Shown here one piece after another: positions 31,846 through 39,342 of a stretch of DNA of 59,401 nt. The notes beneath the pieces were generated by a model that was not told the origin of the DNA, ran no database searches, and worked only from the letters and a program-made list of their open reading frames with translations. The stretch is taken from positions 1 to 59,401 of the forward strand of contig JAFQXD010000029.1 in NCBI GenBank assembly GCA_017407115.1, read 5' to 3'. The stretch is from Methanobrevibacter sp. Lineage in GTDB: Archaea > Methanobacteriota > Methanobacteria > Methanobacteriales > Methanobacteriaceae. The translations under genes were made by a program, and so were the position numbers. Positions within the stretch are counted from its first letter, which is position 1; each line of letters begins with the position of its first letter.

Positions 31846-32285
31846 ATTACCACCTCAAGAAAATTCGGCTCTACTATGAGTCTTTGGATGATTTTATGAC
31901 TTGTTGGAGAGTCAATATAGGATTCCATTTTGTCATAAACTCTTCTTTGTTCCTCATCAGTTAGGCAGTCCATGAAACTATAGAATTTGAATTTAGCTTC
32001 AAATTCTTTTACTGTTCCTTTGGCTTCAGCTTTTTTCTTTTCGATTGTCCAAAAGACATCGAAAGATTTTTCATCAAGTTCTTCAAGTAACCTGATGTCA
32101 TGTAAGCTGCATTTCTCTATAGGTAAAATCTCAAAATTACGTGGTAGAATATCATAAAATCCTGTTCTACCCATATCTTCTGCCATTTTAGCTTGGAGTT
32201 TTTCCCTTTTGTGTGTTATCCCTGTGTAAATTGTTTGTAATGTTGGGACACGCATGTTTTCAAAATTAGTTCTGTAGGTGTTCAT
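31842..32285 (-). CDS. Unknown early protein
   Basis: A 147-residue helical protein. Coupled to both neighbours (ATGA overlaps). No family recognised. Confidence 0.6.
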   Translation of the reverse strand: MNTYRTNFENMRVPTLQTIYTGITHKREKLQAKMAEDMGRTGFYDILPRNFEILPIEKCSLHDIRLLEELDEKSFDVFWTIEKKKAEAKGTVKEFEAKFKFYSFMDCLTDEEQRRVYDKMESYIDSPTSHKIIQRLIVEPNFLEVVI

Positions 32286-32614
32286 ACTTCCACCTCTGAG
32301 AATTTGCGTGGGCGGAAGTTTTCTTCATCAAACAATTCCCTAATTGCAGATTCAAATTCTCTGCAATTTCTTTCGCCCGTGAATTGTAATTTAATACAAT
32401 CGTGGCGAATAAAACCCGGCCTATAACATTTGATTATAGGCATTGTGGAGTCTTGTTCTCCACCTGAATATAGGTTGTATCTGTATTGGCCGTGTCTTTC
32501 ACGATCATCTTTGATACTTTTAATAAGTTCTTCAACAGTTACTTCTGGGTACACTTCCCTTGTTTCGTAACTATCTGTGGTTCCAAATGTGGCACGTACT
32601 GTGATGTTATTCAT
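32282..32614 (-). CDS. Unknown early protein
   Basis: A 110-residue protein: N-terminal ubiquitin-like-looking beta pattern (MNNITVRATFG, TVEELIKSIKDDRERHGQYR), then KLQFTGERNCREFESAIREL. No family recognised. Confidence 0.58.
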   Translation of the reverse strand: MNNITVRATFGTTDSYETREVYPEVTVEELIKSIKDDRERHGQYRYNLYSGGEQDSTMPIIKCYRPGFIRHDCIKLQFTGERNCREFESAIRELFDEENFRPRKFSEVEV

Positions 32615-32757
32615 TCGATAACACCACCTATTCTTTTTACTTGTAGCATGTATGATGCTTCCGCTAAGCGGTAGATCTCATCCATACTCAATTGTTTACA
32701 TGCTTCCTGGAAGCATGGGAACCTTTGTGGTTCCTTCTCTTGAATCTCTTTTGACAT
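32611..32757 (-). CDS. First gene of the early operon, 48 residues
   Basis: ATG 32757 is preceded by AGAGAGGATAAAA; a TTG at 32799 in frame would start inside the operator palindrome and is rejected. Sequence is Cys-, Gln- and Lys-rich (PCFQEACKQLSMDEIYRLAE). No family recognised. It is the promoter-proximal early gene. Confidence 0.6.
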   Translation of the reverse strand: MSKEIQEKEPQRFPCFQEACKQLSMDEIYRLAEASYMLQVKRIGGVIE

Positions 32758-32791
32758 TTTTATCCTCTCTGGATTTTTTGAAGAAATATTT

Positions 32792-32817
32792 TTTTTCAAG
32801 GTGGCCGCCTTGAAAAA
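32792..32817. promoter_or_regulatory. 26-bp palindromic operator candidate of the early operon
   Basis: Two 13-base arms, TTTTTCAAGGTGG and CCGCCTTGAAAAA, meet without spacer and match at 12 of 13 positions. It lies just downstream of the expected early start site and 35 bases before the first early gene. The GC core stands out from the AT-rich surroundings. A repressor binding here would block the early transcript; the AbrB-like protein encoded divergently is the nearest candidate. Confidence 0.6.
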
Positions 32818-32850
32818 TGTTCTTCTTGTTTATTACATATGATTTAATTA

Positions 32851-32860
32851 GTATATAAAT
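32851..32860 (-). promoter_or_regulatory. TATA box of the early (leftward) operon
   Basis: Minus strand reads ATTTATATAC. Transcription would begin about 25 bases on, near 32828, just before the 26-bp palindrome, and run left through about forty early genes. Confidence 0.55.
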
Positions 32861-32907
32861 GTTTCTACCTATTATGTGGAAAATATTATATATACATTGT
32901 GTATATA

Positions 32908-32918
32908 ATTATATATAA
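32908..32918 (+). promoter_or_regulatory. TATA box of the AbrB-like gene
   Basis: ATTATATATAA centred about 26 bases before the ATG at 32939, inside a longer alternating AT tract (32884-32918). The distance predicts a nearly leaderless transcript, agreeing with the lack of a well-spaced ribosome binding site. Confidence 0.5.
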
Positions 32919-32938
32919 CGAAAAACAAAATAGGTGGT

Positions 32939-33118
32939 ATGAAAGTGTTTGAATATGAATCAAAAATCTCTATTGCTAGACCAAATAGCCTATCAGGACG
33001 AACCACCATTCCCAAAGAAGTTATGAAATTCTTAGGTGTTGAAATTGGTGATTCAGTAAATTGGATAGTCGAATACACAGATGGAGAAACAACAATAAAA
33101 GTCAAAAAAGCAGAATAA
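32939..33118 (+). CDS. AbrB/SpoVT-like DNA-binding regulator
   Basis: A 59-residue protein and the only convincing independent plus-strand gene. It has the swapped-hairpin AbrB pattern: KISIARPNSLSGRTTIPKEV, MKFLGVEIGDSVNWIVE, TTIKVKK. Such proteins dimerise and bind palindromic DNA. It is transcribed divergently from the early operon across a 180-bp control region with a 26-bp palindrome, exactly the arrangement of a lysogeny repressor or switch. AGGTGG lies one base before the ATG, too close for normal use, so leaderless translation is likely. Confidence 0.82.
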   Translation: MKVFEYESKISIARPNSLSGRTTIPKEVMKFLGVEIGDSVNWIVEYTDGETTIKVKKAE

Positions 33119-33249
33119 TATTTTTTAATATTTTTTAAAATAATTAGCCACAAATCATTTATAGCATTCGCTAGGACATTAGAACTTCGCTTTCCATCAG
33201 CGACTATACATAAAAAGTTTATATAGCATTTTAACCAAATATTACAATA
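33119..33249. other. Gene-free stretch after the AbrB-like gene
   Basis: Contains T-runs following the AbrB stop (33120-33135, a likely terminator), a CGCT ... AGCG arm pair (33169-33204) and a TATA-like TTTATATAG at 33218-33226 that would serve the small RNA below. No gene seen. Confidence 0.4.
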
Positions 33250-33344
33250 GGTTACAAATGACATACATCCTCTCTGGTGTACTGTTTTTTTTATGTAACC
33301 GAACAAGGTGAGGGAATGGCCGTTCCCTACGACCCTTGTTTTTT
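33250..33344 (+). ncRNA. Candidate structured small RNA
   Basis: A TATA box (33218-33226) predicts a start near 33248. From there GGTTACA (33250-33256) pairs perfectly with TGTAACC (33294-33300); next comes a second stem AACAAGG / CCTTGTT (33302-33340) enclosing an inner AGGGAA / TTCCCT hairpin, then six Ts. Promoter, two stems and T-run in register suggest a transcript of about 95 nt. A 17-codon frame (MTYILSGVLFFLCNRTR) lies inside the first stem-loop and may be coincidental. Confidence 0.45.
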
Positions 33345-33625
33345 GTTACAATGTAGTACAAATATTATTTTTGTAAAGAATATTATATATTTTTTGTCAA
33401 TGCCATTATGCATTAACTGTTATTGTTCTTGTTGTTTATTATATTAGTGTTATTATATATTTAAATGTTTTTATGGACTTTAATTAAACATTATTCAGTT
33501 TTTAAACAGATTTAATATTTAACTGTTTAAGGCTAAAATCAAAAACACATGGGGTTTATTTTTCAGTGTTCAAAAATAAAATACAAAAAATAGTAAACTG
33601 TATAAAAAAAATATAATGGGAAAAA
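33345..33625. promoter_or_regulatory. Gene-free region with a minus-strand promoter module
   Basis: Minus strand carries AACTGAATAATGTTTAATT (33500-33482) and, 16 bases on, a TATA-like TTTAAATATATAAT (near 33465-33452). Just upstream is an inverted repeat TTAAACAG ... CTGTTTAA (33502-33530). The 19-base element also precedes the TATA box at 17326-17360. What the transcript here would serve is unclear: it runs antisense to the small RNA and AbrB gene toward the early operon. Confidence 0.45.
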
Positions 33626-35191
33626 CTACCCCATACTCTTTTCAATTTTCAAAGTATCAATATACTCTTCATTATCCGGATGCTCCACAAAACTATGCAC
33701 CGCACCTTTATTCTCCTCAACAATCTTTTTAACATCATCCATCGTAATATAAAAGAATTCCTTACGCATATTAACTTTATTAACACGCTGCTTATCAAAA
33801 CGATTATGTAAACTAGACTCTAAATCATAAGCATTCTTACTGAAGATAAACACATGACTGTCAAATCTGAAAGGTACACTAGCTGAAGACAATTCACGTA
33901 TACGGTCCTCAGGGTTATCTCTCCGGGTTACACCTATCTTGAAAATACCCTCACCAAAGGATCCAACATTTGATATGATGTAAACATAACCTGCTCCAGG
34001 TTTTTCTTTATACTCATTGATTTTTTCAATCTCTTCATTATTCTTTTCTAATGCAGCTTGTAACTTTGCGATTTCTGCTTCAAGTTTTGCTTTTTCTTCA
34101 TCATGTGCCCTGGTTAATTGTTGTTTAGCTTCTTCAATTTCATTAGTGATTTTACTGTTTTCTTTATCGAATTTCTTTTTCTCACGTTCTAATTCTTTTT
34201 GAAGTTTCCTTTCTTCCCTTTCTCTTTCTCTTGCTTCCTGTAATTCTTCTTTCTCTTCTTGTTTTTTAACTTCATATTCATAAGCAAGATGCATTTCATC
34301 CAATTTCAAATTCAGATAACCTTGAGTTATGCGTACGTATTCTCTTTCATATAATCTGTTTAGCTGTTCAAATGATTTTTCGATTCTTTTTTGACTGGAT
34401 TCTAAATTAGAATGTTTTACTTTATTAATAATTACTTCTGTTTCATTGTTAAAACTACGTAGAATCTGTTTGATATTTGCATTTGTCATTGCACTTCCTT
34501 TTCTTGCGTTACCATCAACAGTTATAGTTTTAGTTGCTATTGCGGCAGTTTTATCTTTAATCATTTGTTTTTGTTGTTTTCTTACTGCATCTAATCTTTC
34601 TTTGTAAGCTGTTGAATTTATGAATTTATATTTTGGTTCATAAAGACCATACTCTAGCATTTCCACATCATCACGGGCCAGTTGTAAGTCTTCGGAGAGT
34701 TTTGCCAATTCCTGTTTGACTCCATCCAATCTGTCTTGATTGAATTTTAATTCACTGTTCAGTTGTGCTTCTTTTTCTTCTGTCAACTTTAGGTATTTAT
34801 CATCTAATTCAGATAACTCTTGTTTCTTTGTTTCCAGTTTTTCATCAAGTTCTTGTCTTCTTTCTTCTTCCAATCTGATTAATTGTTCATCAATGTTATC
34901 TAGTTCCGCTTGTTTTCCAGCTAGTTTTTCATCCATTTCTTTGGTCTTTTCAACTTCAAGTTTATTTAATTCTTCTTTTTTATCTTGTTCCATCTGTGAT
35001 AGTTTAGTGTTTATATTCTCAAGTTCTGCTTGTTTAGCTTCGATTTCTTTTTCAATTTCCTCTGAAGGTTTATTCACTTTTTTGTTTAACAGGTATGCTC
35101 CAACTAATATTAATGGTAATCCTATTAGTGATCCATAGATTGTGATAGTTAACAGTACACCTATGACTATTATGATAACTTCTTTATTCAT
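33626..35191 (-). CDS. Membrane-anchored DUF4041 / GIY-YIG (T5orf172-type) protein
   Basis: A 521-residue protein: N-terminal hydrophobic segment (about 4-34), coiled coil (40-180), a DUF4041-like part (about 185-290, with YEPKYKFINSTAYKERLDAV), a second long coiled coil (290-400), and a C-terminal GIY-YIG-like domain (about 403-495: GYVYIISN, IFKIGVTRR, RIRELSS, LESSLHNRF). This domain order is widespread in phages and prophages; nuclease activity is likely but the target is unknown. It lies with the integrase, so it may be expressed in the lysogen, perhaps for exclusion or defence. Confidence 0.8.
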   Translation of the reverse strand: MNKEVIIIVIGVLLTITIYGSLIGLPLILVGAYLLNKKVNKPSEEIEKEIEAKQAELENINTKLSQMEQDKKEELNKLEVEKTKEMDEKLAGKQAELDNIDEQLIRLEEERRQELDEKLETKKQELSELDDKYLKLTEEKEAQLNSELKFNQDRLDGVKQELAKLSEDLQLARDDVEMLEYGLYEPKYKFINSTAYKERLDAVRKQQKQMIKDKTAAIATKTITVDGNARKGSAMTNANIKQILRSFNNETEVIINKVKHSNLESSQKRIEKSFEQLNRLYEREYVRITQGYLNLKLDEMHLAYEYEVKKQEEKEELQEAREREREERKLQKELEREKKKFDKENSKITNEIEEAKQQLTRAHDEEKAKLEAEIAKLQAALEKNNEEIEKINEYKEKPGAGYVYIISNVGSFGEGIFKIGVTRRDNPEDRIRELSSASVPFRFDSHVFIFSKNAYDLESSLHNRFDKQRVNKVNMRKEFFYITMDDVKKIVEENKGAVHSFVEHPDNEEYIDTLKIEKSMG

Positions 35192-35264
35192 CTAAAACAT
35201 CTCCATTTGGTAATATGTTGGTAAAATGTTATAGATAATATTTATTATTTTTTGTATGGGTAAT

Positions 35265-35735
35265 TTAAAGACGGCTTAAATCTGATATATAGGGATTAAG
35301 TTTAAAAGCAATATTCTCGTCAGTGTCATCTATCTCATAAACTAAACAACGATTGTTGACTATACAATCATTTTTGTAACATTTTATTTCATCTAAATAG
35401 TTAGTAATATTTTTATGATGTTGATAACAGTTATCGGCCAGTAAATATAATCCTAATAGTTTTATCATATCTTCATCATAGAAGTATGCTAACACTCTTC
35501 CCAGGTTATGATTTTCTAAATATGCCTGTTTTTCAAGTATGTCAAATCCAATTAAGGTAACGTAATCTAATAGTTCTTGTAATCTAAATTCAAATTCAAC
35601 TACTGTATTTTTGGATAATGCTCTTCCTTTGAGAGCATCTATTTCTTTTAGTATATTATCAACTGTTGTTGCATCGTTTTTATATGTGTATTCATTATCT
35701 TTTTGAAGAATAATATACTCTGGAATGTCACTCAT
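35265..35735 (-). CDS. Unknown protein in the lysogeny region
   Basis: A 156-residue protein between integrase and DUF4041 genes. Helical, with FEFRLQELLDYVTLIGFDIL and a Cys-containing YKNDCIVNNRCLVYEIDD. No family recognised. Confidence 0.6.
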   Translation of the reverse strand: MSDIPEYIILQKDNEYTYKNDATTVDNILKEIDALKGRALSKNTVVEFEFRLQELLDYVTLIGFDILEKQAYLENHNLGRVLAYFYDEDMIKLLGLYLLADNCYQHHKNITNYLDEIKCYKNDCIVNNRCLVYEIDDTDENIAFKLNPYISDLSRL

Positions 35736-35758
35736 CTTTCATCACTTCCCATTGATTA

Positions 35759-37126
35759 TTATTTTTTTACTTTGTCGACAATGTTTTCAATGCCTAAGTC
35801 TCCCAATATTTTTTCAATGCTATCTACTCTATCATTTACTGTATTAACTTCATTAGTTTTACTTTCTAATTCCTGTTCCAGTACTGCAATTTTCTCTTCC
35901 ATTTCTCGACGTACTTCACTAGTATAAACTTTCGTTTCAGTATTCTCTAAACTTAAATCTTCTAAAGCAGACATATATGCCTCTTTAATATCCTCTAAAC
36001 TAATTTCAATATAACTTCCATCTGTCTTTAATGGGGAAGTATGGCCTTCAAGAATAGCACATATACGTAAGTTACCACAGTTTTTAGCAATCATACTGCT
36101 AAAGAATTTGCGACAACTATGAGCATGGAATTTAGGAATTTTAGCAATCATCTTATCCCTATCTTCAATACTTAACTCGCCATTCATTATTTTTTCATCA
36201 ATCAATGAAATATGATGATTTTTTAACTTAATATTTTTCTTATAGAATGTATCCGAAACAGACTCTTGAGTTAAATTCCTTTTGAAAAAAGCTTTTTGAG
36301 AACCAAATACTGCATCATTTTTAGAAGGAGTTAAATTTAATCCTAACTGATTATTTTTATAAGGATAATATTCATTTTTTAATTTTCTTAAATGTTGTAG
36401 AATTAAGTTGCTGCTTTCCGGATCATTAAAAGTTTGACATTCAATATTAAATCTCCTTGTTTTATTGGGGTGAAATCTGTAATATCCTATCATATCTGTA
36501 GGTGCATTGTCGATGAAATCTTCAACATCTACGAAATTATGGTAATCTGAAGTGGCATTCATGAAATCTCCAATTGTAAGGCTGAGTGCATCACTGATTC
36601 TCATTCCCGAACTCATTAGGAATTTGATTAATGCAGCGTACATCAATGACCCATCGTTTATTACAAATTTGAAATCTTCTTTAGATAACAATGTCCATTT
36701 TGGAGGGGTTCTATCAAATTTTTCAATAGTGGGTAGTTTTACATCATAAAAGGTTAGTACTGCTAATATTTGTGTTAGATAATTGTTGATGGTATTTGTT
36801 TTTACATTGGTTGCTTTGCAGTAATCTATGAATTTGTTGATGTATATATTGGCATATGAATTGGGACTGTTTACATCGAATTTTATGATTTGTTTTTCAA
36901 TGATTTGATTACCTTGTTCATCTGTGCCTTGGGAGATGGTTTTTTCTATTATTCTATCTTGTTGTGATTTGCAGTTATGTATTATTGTTTCTAATTGTTC
37001 TTGATTTGCTTTGTAGAATTTGATTAATGCGGATTTGTAATGTTGCTTCGTTTTTGCGGATATGTTTGGTTTGCTTCTTAGGAAGTTTAGGAATAGTTTG
37101 TCTTCTGTGATGGTATATGCTTTCAT
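35759..37126 (-). CDS. int: Tyrosine recombinase / integrase
   Basis: A 455-residue integrase. An N-terminal SAM-like core-binding domain (about 1-140) precedes the catalytic domain with Arg176 (SSGMRISDALSL), H336-X2-R339 (HSCRKFF), His362 (LEGHTS) and the nucleophile Tyr372 (GSYIEIS). A coiled coil (405-440) ends the protein, as in several archaeal and SSV-like integrases. It makes the virus temperate and could also invert the fibre cassette. AGGTGA is seven bases before ATG 37126 but lies in an 11-bp inverted repeat. Confidence 0.92.
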   Translation of the reverse strand: MKAYTITEDKLFLNFLRSKPNISAKTKQHYKSALIKFYKANQEQLETIIHNCKSQQDRIIEKTISQGTDEQGNQIIEKQIIKFDVNSPNSYANIYINKFIDYCKATNVKTNTINNYLTQILAVLTFYDVKLPTIEKFDRTPPKWTLLSKEDFKFVINDGSLMYAALIKFLMSSGMRISDALSLTIGDFMNATSDYHNFVDVEDFIDNAPTDMIGYYRFHPNKTRRFNIECQTFNDPESSNLILQHLRKLKNEYYPYKNNQLGLNLTPSKNDAVFGSQKAFFKRNLTQESVSDTFYKKNIKLKNHHISLIDEKIMNGELSIEDRDKMIAKIPKFHAHSCRKFFSSMIAKNCGNLRICAILEGHTSPLKTDGSYIEISLEDIKEAYMSALEDLSLENTETKVYTSEVRREMEEKIAVLEQELESKTNEVNTVNDRVDSIEKILGDLGIENIVDKVKK

Positions 37127-37133
37127 AAAAAAA

Positions 37134-37162
37134 TCACCTATAACTTTATTTGTTATAGGTGA
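37134..37162 (-). promoter_or_regulatory. Inverted repeat covering the integrase ribosome binding site
   Basis: TCACCTATAAC, loop TTTATTT, GTTATAGGTGA: two perfect 11-base arms. On the minus strand the second arm contains the AGGTGA ribosome binding site and is followed by seven Ts and the ATG. A TATA-like AAATATATTAA (37174-37164) is directly upstream. It can be a DNA operator over the start site or an RNA hairpin hiding the binding site. Confidence 0.6.
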
Positions 37163-37332
37163 TTAATATATTTTTGTTAAAATCTGATTTACTTATGATT
37201 TAATCATGGTTTATGTTATATGTACAAATGATTTTAACAAGGATTTATTATTATGTTGTTTTAGTTTATGGTAAAGTGAGAGTATTTCACTTTTTGTGAA
37301 CAGATTATAACATTGTTATATGAGGTCTCTAT

Positions 37333-37387
37333 AAAAAAAGTTGTTGAATCTTATTATCAAGTACCCGTTGATAATAAGACAAACAAC
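37333..37387 (-). terminator. Hairpin terminator 2 at the end of the late operon
   Basis: Twelve-bp perfect stem TCTTATTATCAA / TTGATAATAAGA (37349-37379) with a seven-base loop, extended by GTTGTT / AACAAC after a small internal loop; on the minus strand seven Ts follow at once (37339-37333). It lies downstream of terminator 1. Confidence 0.6.
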
Positions 37388-37456
37388 CACAAAACACAAA
37401 TAAAACTCTAGTCTGTTTATAATAATTATTATGTATGTTCTATGTAATAAATGTTT

Positions 37457-37493
37457 AAAAAAAATAATGCCAGGAAAAAAATATCCCTGGCAT
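37457..37493 (-). terminator. Hairpin terminator 1 at the end of the late operon
   Basis: Eight-bp perfect stem ATGCCAGG / CCTGGCAT (37467-37493); on the minus strand it is followed within a few bases by eight Ts (37464-37457). It lies about 285 bp after the last late gene and is the first strong stop signal there. Confidence 0.7.
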
Positions 37494-37778
37494 ATCAAAC
37501 GAGGCGAAAAAAACATATTTTCCAAAATAACATAAAAAAAACTCCCTATCAACAACCAAAAAGAAAATATCAAGACAATATGGTATAACGTGACGTGATT
37601 AGCAGTAAAAATACCACCATCAATATATTCTCTTTTGACTATTATTCAAAATTTAACGATTGTATGTTCAAAATTTATTTTTTTTTACATCAGCTCGTTT
37701 CATGTTTTCCACTACTTTAAACTGATGGTGCTATCATCTACTTTCTTTTGGTGCATCATCTAGGAAAAAAATATAAAG
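37494..37778. other. Gene-free 285 bp downstream of the late operon
   Basis: No gene seen. There is a GGTAT ... ATACC arm pair (37582-37615) and AT-rich DNA. It may be an untranslated 3' end of the late mRNA. An attachment site could be hidden here or between the two hairpins, but I found no tRNA-like sequence to support one. Confidence 0.35.
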
Positions 37779-37943
37779 TTATTGGACATAGTCCTCATGA
37801 ATCTTTTCAGATTCATCAGTTATGTCATGAGCATGACGAAGCTTGTTGATGGCTATTTGTTTATCAAGTACTTCATCAGTGAGCCCTTCTTTTTCGTAGA
37901 GTTCATCTACTTCCTGTTGTTTCCTTGCTAAATGTTCTTTCAT
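37779..37943 (-). CDS. Small last gene of the late operon, 54 residues
   Basis: ATG 37943, three bases after the lysin stop, with AAGGGGAT upstream; stop TAA 37779. Helical and charged (LARKQQEVDELYEKEGLTDE; AINKLRHAHDIT). It sits in the place of small XkdX-like tail proteins, but the sequence does not match that family well. Function unknown. Confidence 0.6.
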   Translation of the reverse strand: MKEHLARKQQEVDELYEKEGLTDEVLDKQIAINKLRHAHDITDESEKIHEDYVQ

Positions 37944-37946
37944 ATT

Positions 37947-39323
37947 TTATCCCCTTGTTATGATACATATGCTTTTCTGACTGATACCATTGATGTAAGA
38001 TTGCTGTGTGGATTGGCTTCTTGATTCAATATAACCACAGTATCCTCCACCGCAACTATCACCTAAACTGTTTAGTATTTTCATTGGGTTAGAATTGCTT
38101 GTTAAAGGTACTTCATAATGGCCCCATTGGTTACGGTATAATAAGTGACAGAATACTGCTCCGTTTTCATAGTATTTCTGTAGGCCTTGGAATCCTACTT
38201 CACTGAAGTTTTTCCAGGTCATCTTCAAGTTATATCCATACTTACGATTGAACCATGCAAGGCCAGTTTCTAGGCCAGAATGTCCTGTGCCTGAAGTGGT
38301 AGTACCACATATTCCTGCTAATTCCATTTCAGATAACTCAATACCAGTCAAACGGTAAATGGCTTGCATTAAACTATGAGGTCCGCAAGTATAACCCGTT
38401 CTCTGGCCTAACTTGCCTGCTCCTTGACTTGTAAGGTAAGGATATAATTTTGTTGGAGTTGGTGTAGGAGTTGGTTTTGGAGCCTCATTAACTTTAATCG
38501 TATTCGTGACACTTGAAGGTAAGTGAGTATCATCACCTAAGTATTCTGCTTTAACTTGATAAGTTCCAGGGTTCAAGTTAATATTTAACTTGTATAGTCC
38601 TTGACTGTCAGGAGTTTTATCATAAGGTACACCATTAATTGTAATTCTAACAGTTCCTGATACACGGCCTGCATCATCATAGACTGCACATTGATATTTT
38701 GACCCATCTTTGTAGGTCATGTTGAGGTCTGTTCCTTCCATCTTTGTAGCTTTTTTAGGTGCTTTATCTATATGGATTGTATTCTCTAATGCTATGTTAT
38801 GACACTTTGTAATTATTTTATAATCTCCTTGTTGGAGATTGATTGGAAGTGAGGCAATTCCTTTATTATCAGTTGTTCTTTCATAATTTATGCCATTAAC
38901 ATTAAAGGTTATTTTGACACCAGACACTGCATACCCATTTGCACTTTCAGCTACAGCAGTGAACTTAGAACCATCACCTACTGTCATAGTCAAGTCTGAT
39001 GTTTTGATGATTGGACATACTGTTACTTTCAGGAATGTTCTGGTGTAATGGTATTCTGGATCATCAAATACAACATGCGTATCATAACCACCAACAGGCA
39101 AGTTAATATTTAACCTGGCAATACCATCCTCATCAGTTTTACGATAATATGTTTCACTATGTATTTCAATTTCTACTTCTTTACCCGCAATAGGTGAGTT
39201 ATTATCATCATACAAAGCAATTGATAAAGGTGTTGAATCGCCGATAGTTTTTGTGAAATCTTCAGCAATTAATTTAACTCCTTTTCGTGTCAAGTATTTT
39301 TTGATTCTATCTAATAAACTCAA
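37947..39323 (-). CDS. Lysin: three Ig-like repeats and a C39-like cysteine peptidase
   Basis: A 458-residue protein. Residues 18-102, 105-188 and 195-278 are three Ig-like (Big-type) repeats, each with a DGIARLNINLP or equivalent line. A PTPTPTPT linker (284-291) leads to a papain-like C39-type peptidase with Cys313 (RTGYTCGPHSLMQAI) and His402 (NQWGHYEVPL). This layout fits lytic enzymes of Methanobrevibacter viruses that cleave pseudomurein cross-bridges; here it is the likely endolysin. No signal peptide, so a holin is needed. The start is TTG with GGAGGTG six bases upstream. Confidence 0.8.
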   Translation of the reverse strand: MSLLDRIKKYLTRKGVKLIAEDFTKTIGDSTPLSIALYDDNNSPIAGKEVEIEIHSETYYRKTDEDGIARLNINLPVGGYDTHVVFDDPEYHYTRTFLKVTVCPIIKTSDLTMTVGDGSKFTAVAESANGYAVSGVKITFNVNGINYERTTDNKGIASLPINLQQGDYKIITKCHNIALENTIHIDKAPKKATKMEGTDLNMTYKDGSKYQCAVYDDAGRVSGTVRITINGVPYDKTPDSQGLYKLNINLNPGTYQVKAEYLGDDTHLPSSVTNTIKVNEAPKPTPTPTPTKLYPYLTSQGAGKLGQRTGYTCGPHSLMQAIYRLTGIELSEMELAGICGTTTSGTGHSGLETGLAWFNRKYGYNLKMTWKNFSEVGFQGLQKYYENGAVFCHLLYRNQWGHYEVPLTSNSNPMKILNSLGDSCGGGYCGYIESRSQSTQQSYINGISQKSICIITRG

Positions 39324-39342
39324 GTTTTACACCTCCATATAA

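Noticed and set aside
32872..33306. Minus-strand open frame of 144 codons opposite the AbrB-like gene
   Set aside because: It is wholly antisense to the convincing AbrB frame and the candidate RNA, starts with TTG, and its translation shows no domain pattern. A GAGAGG before an internal ATG (33264) was noted but is not enough.
34740..35138. Plus-strand open frame of 132 codons
   Set aside because: Serine/phenylalanine-rich shadow of the coiled coil in the DUF4041 gene on the other strand.
37316..37573. Minus-strand open frame of 85 codons after the late operon
   Set aside because: It runs through both hairpin terminators, has no ribosome binding site, and its hydrophobic composition follows from T-rich DNA.
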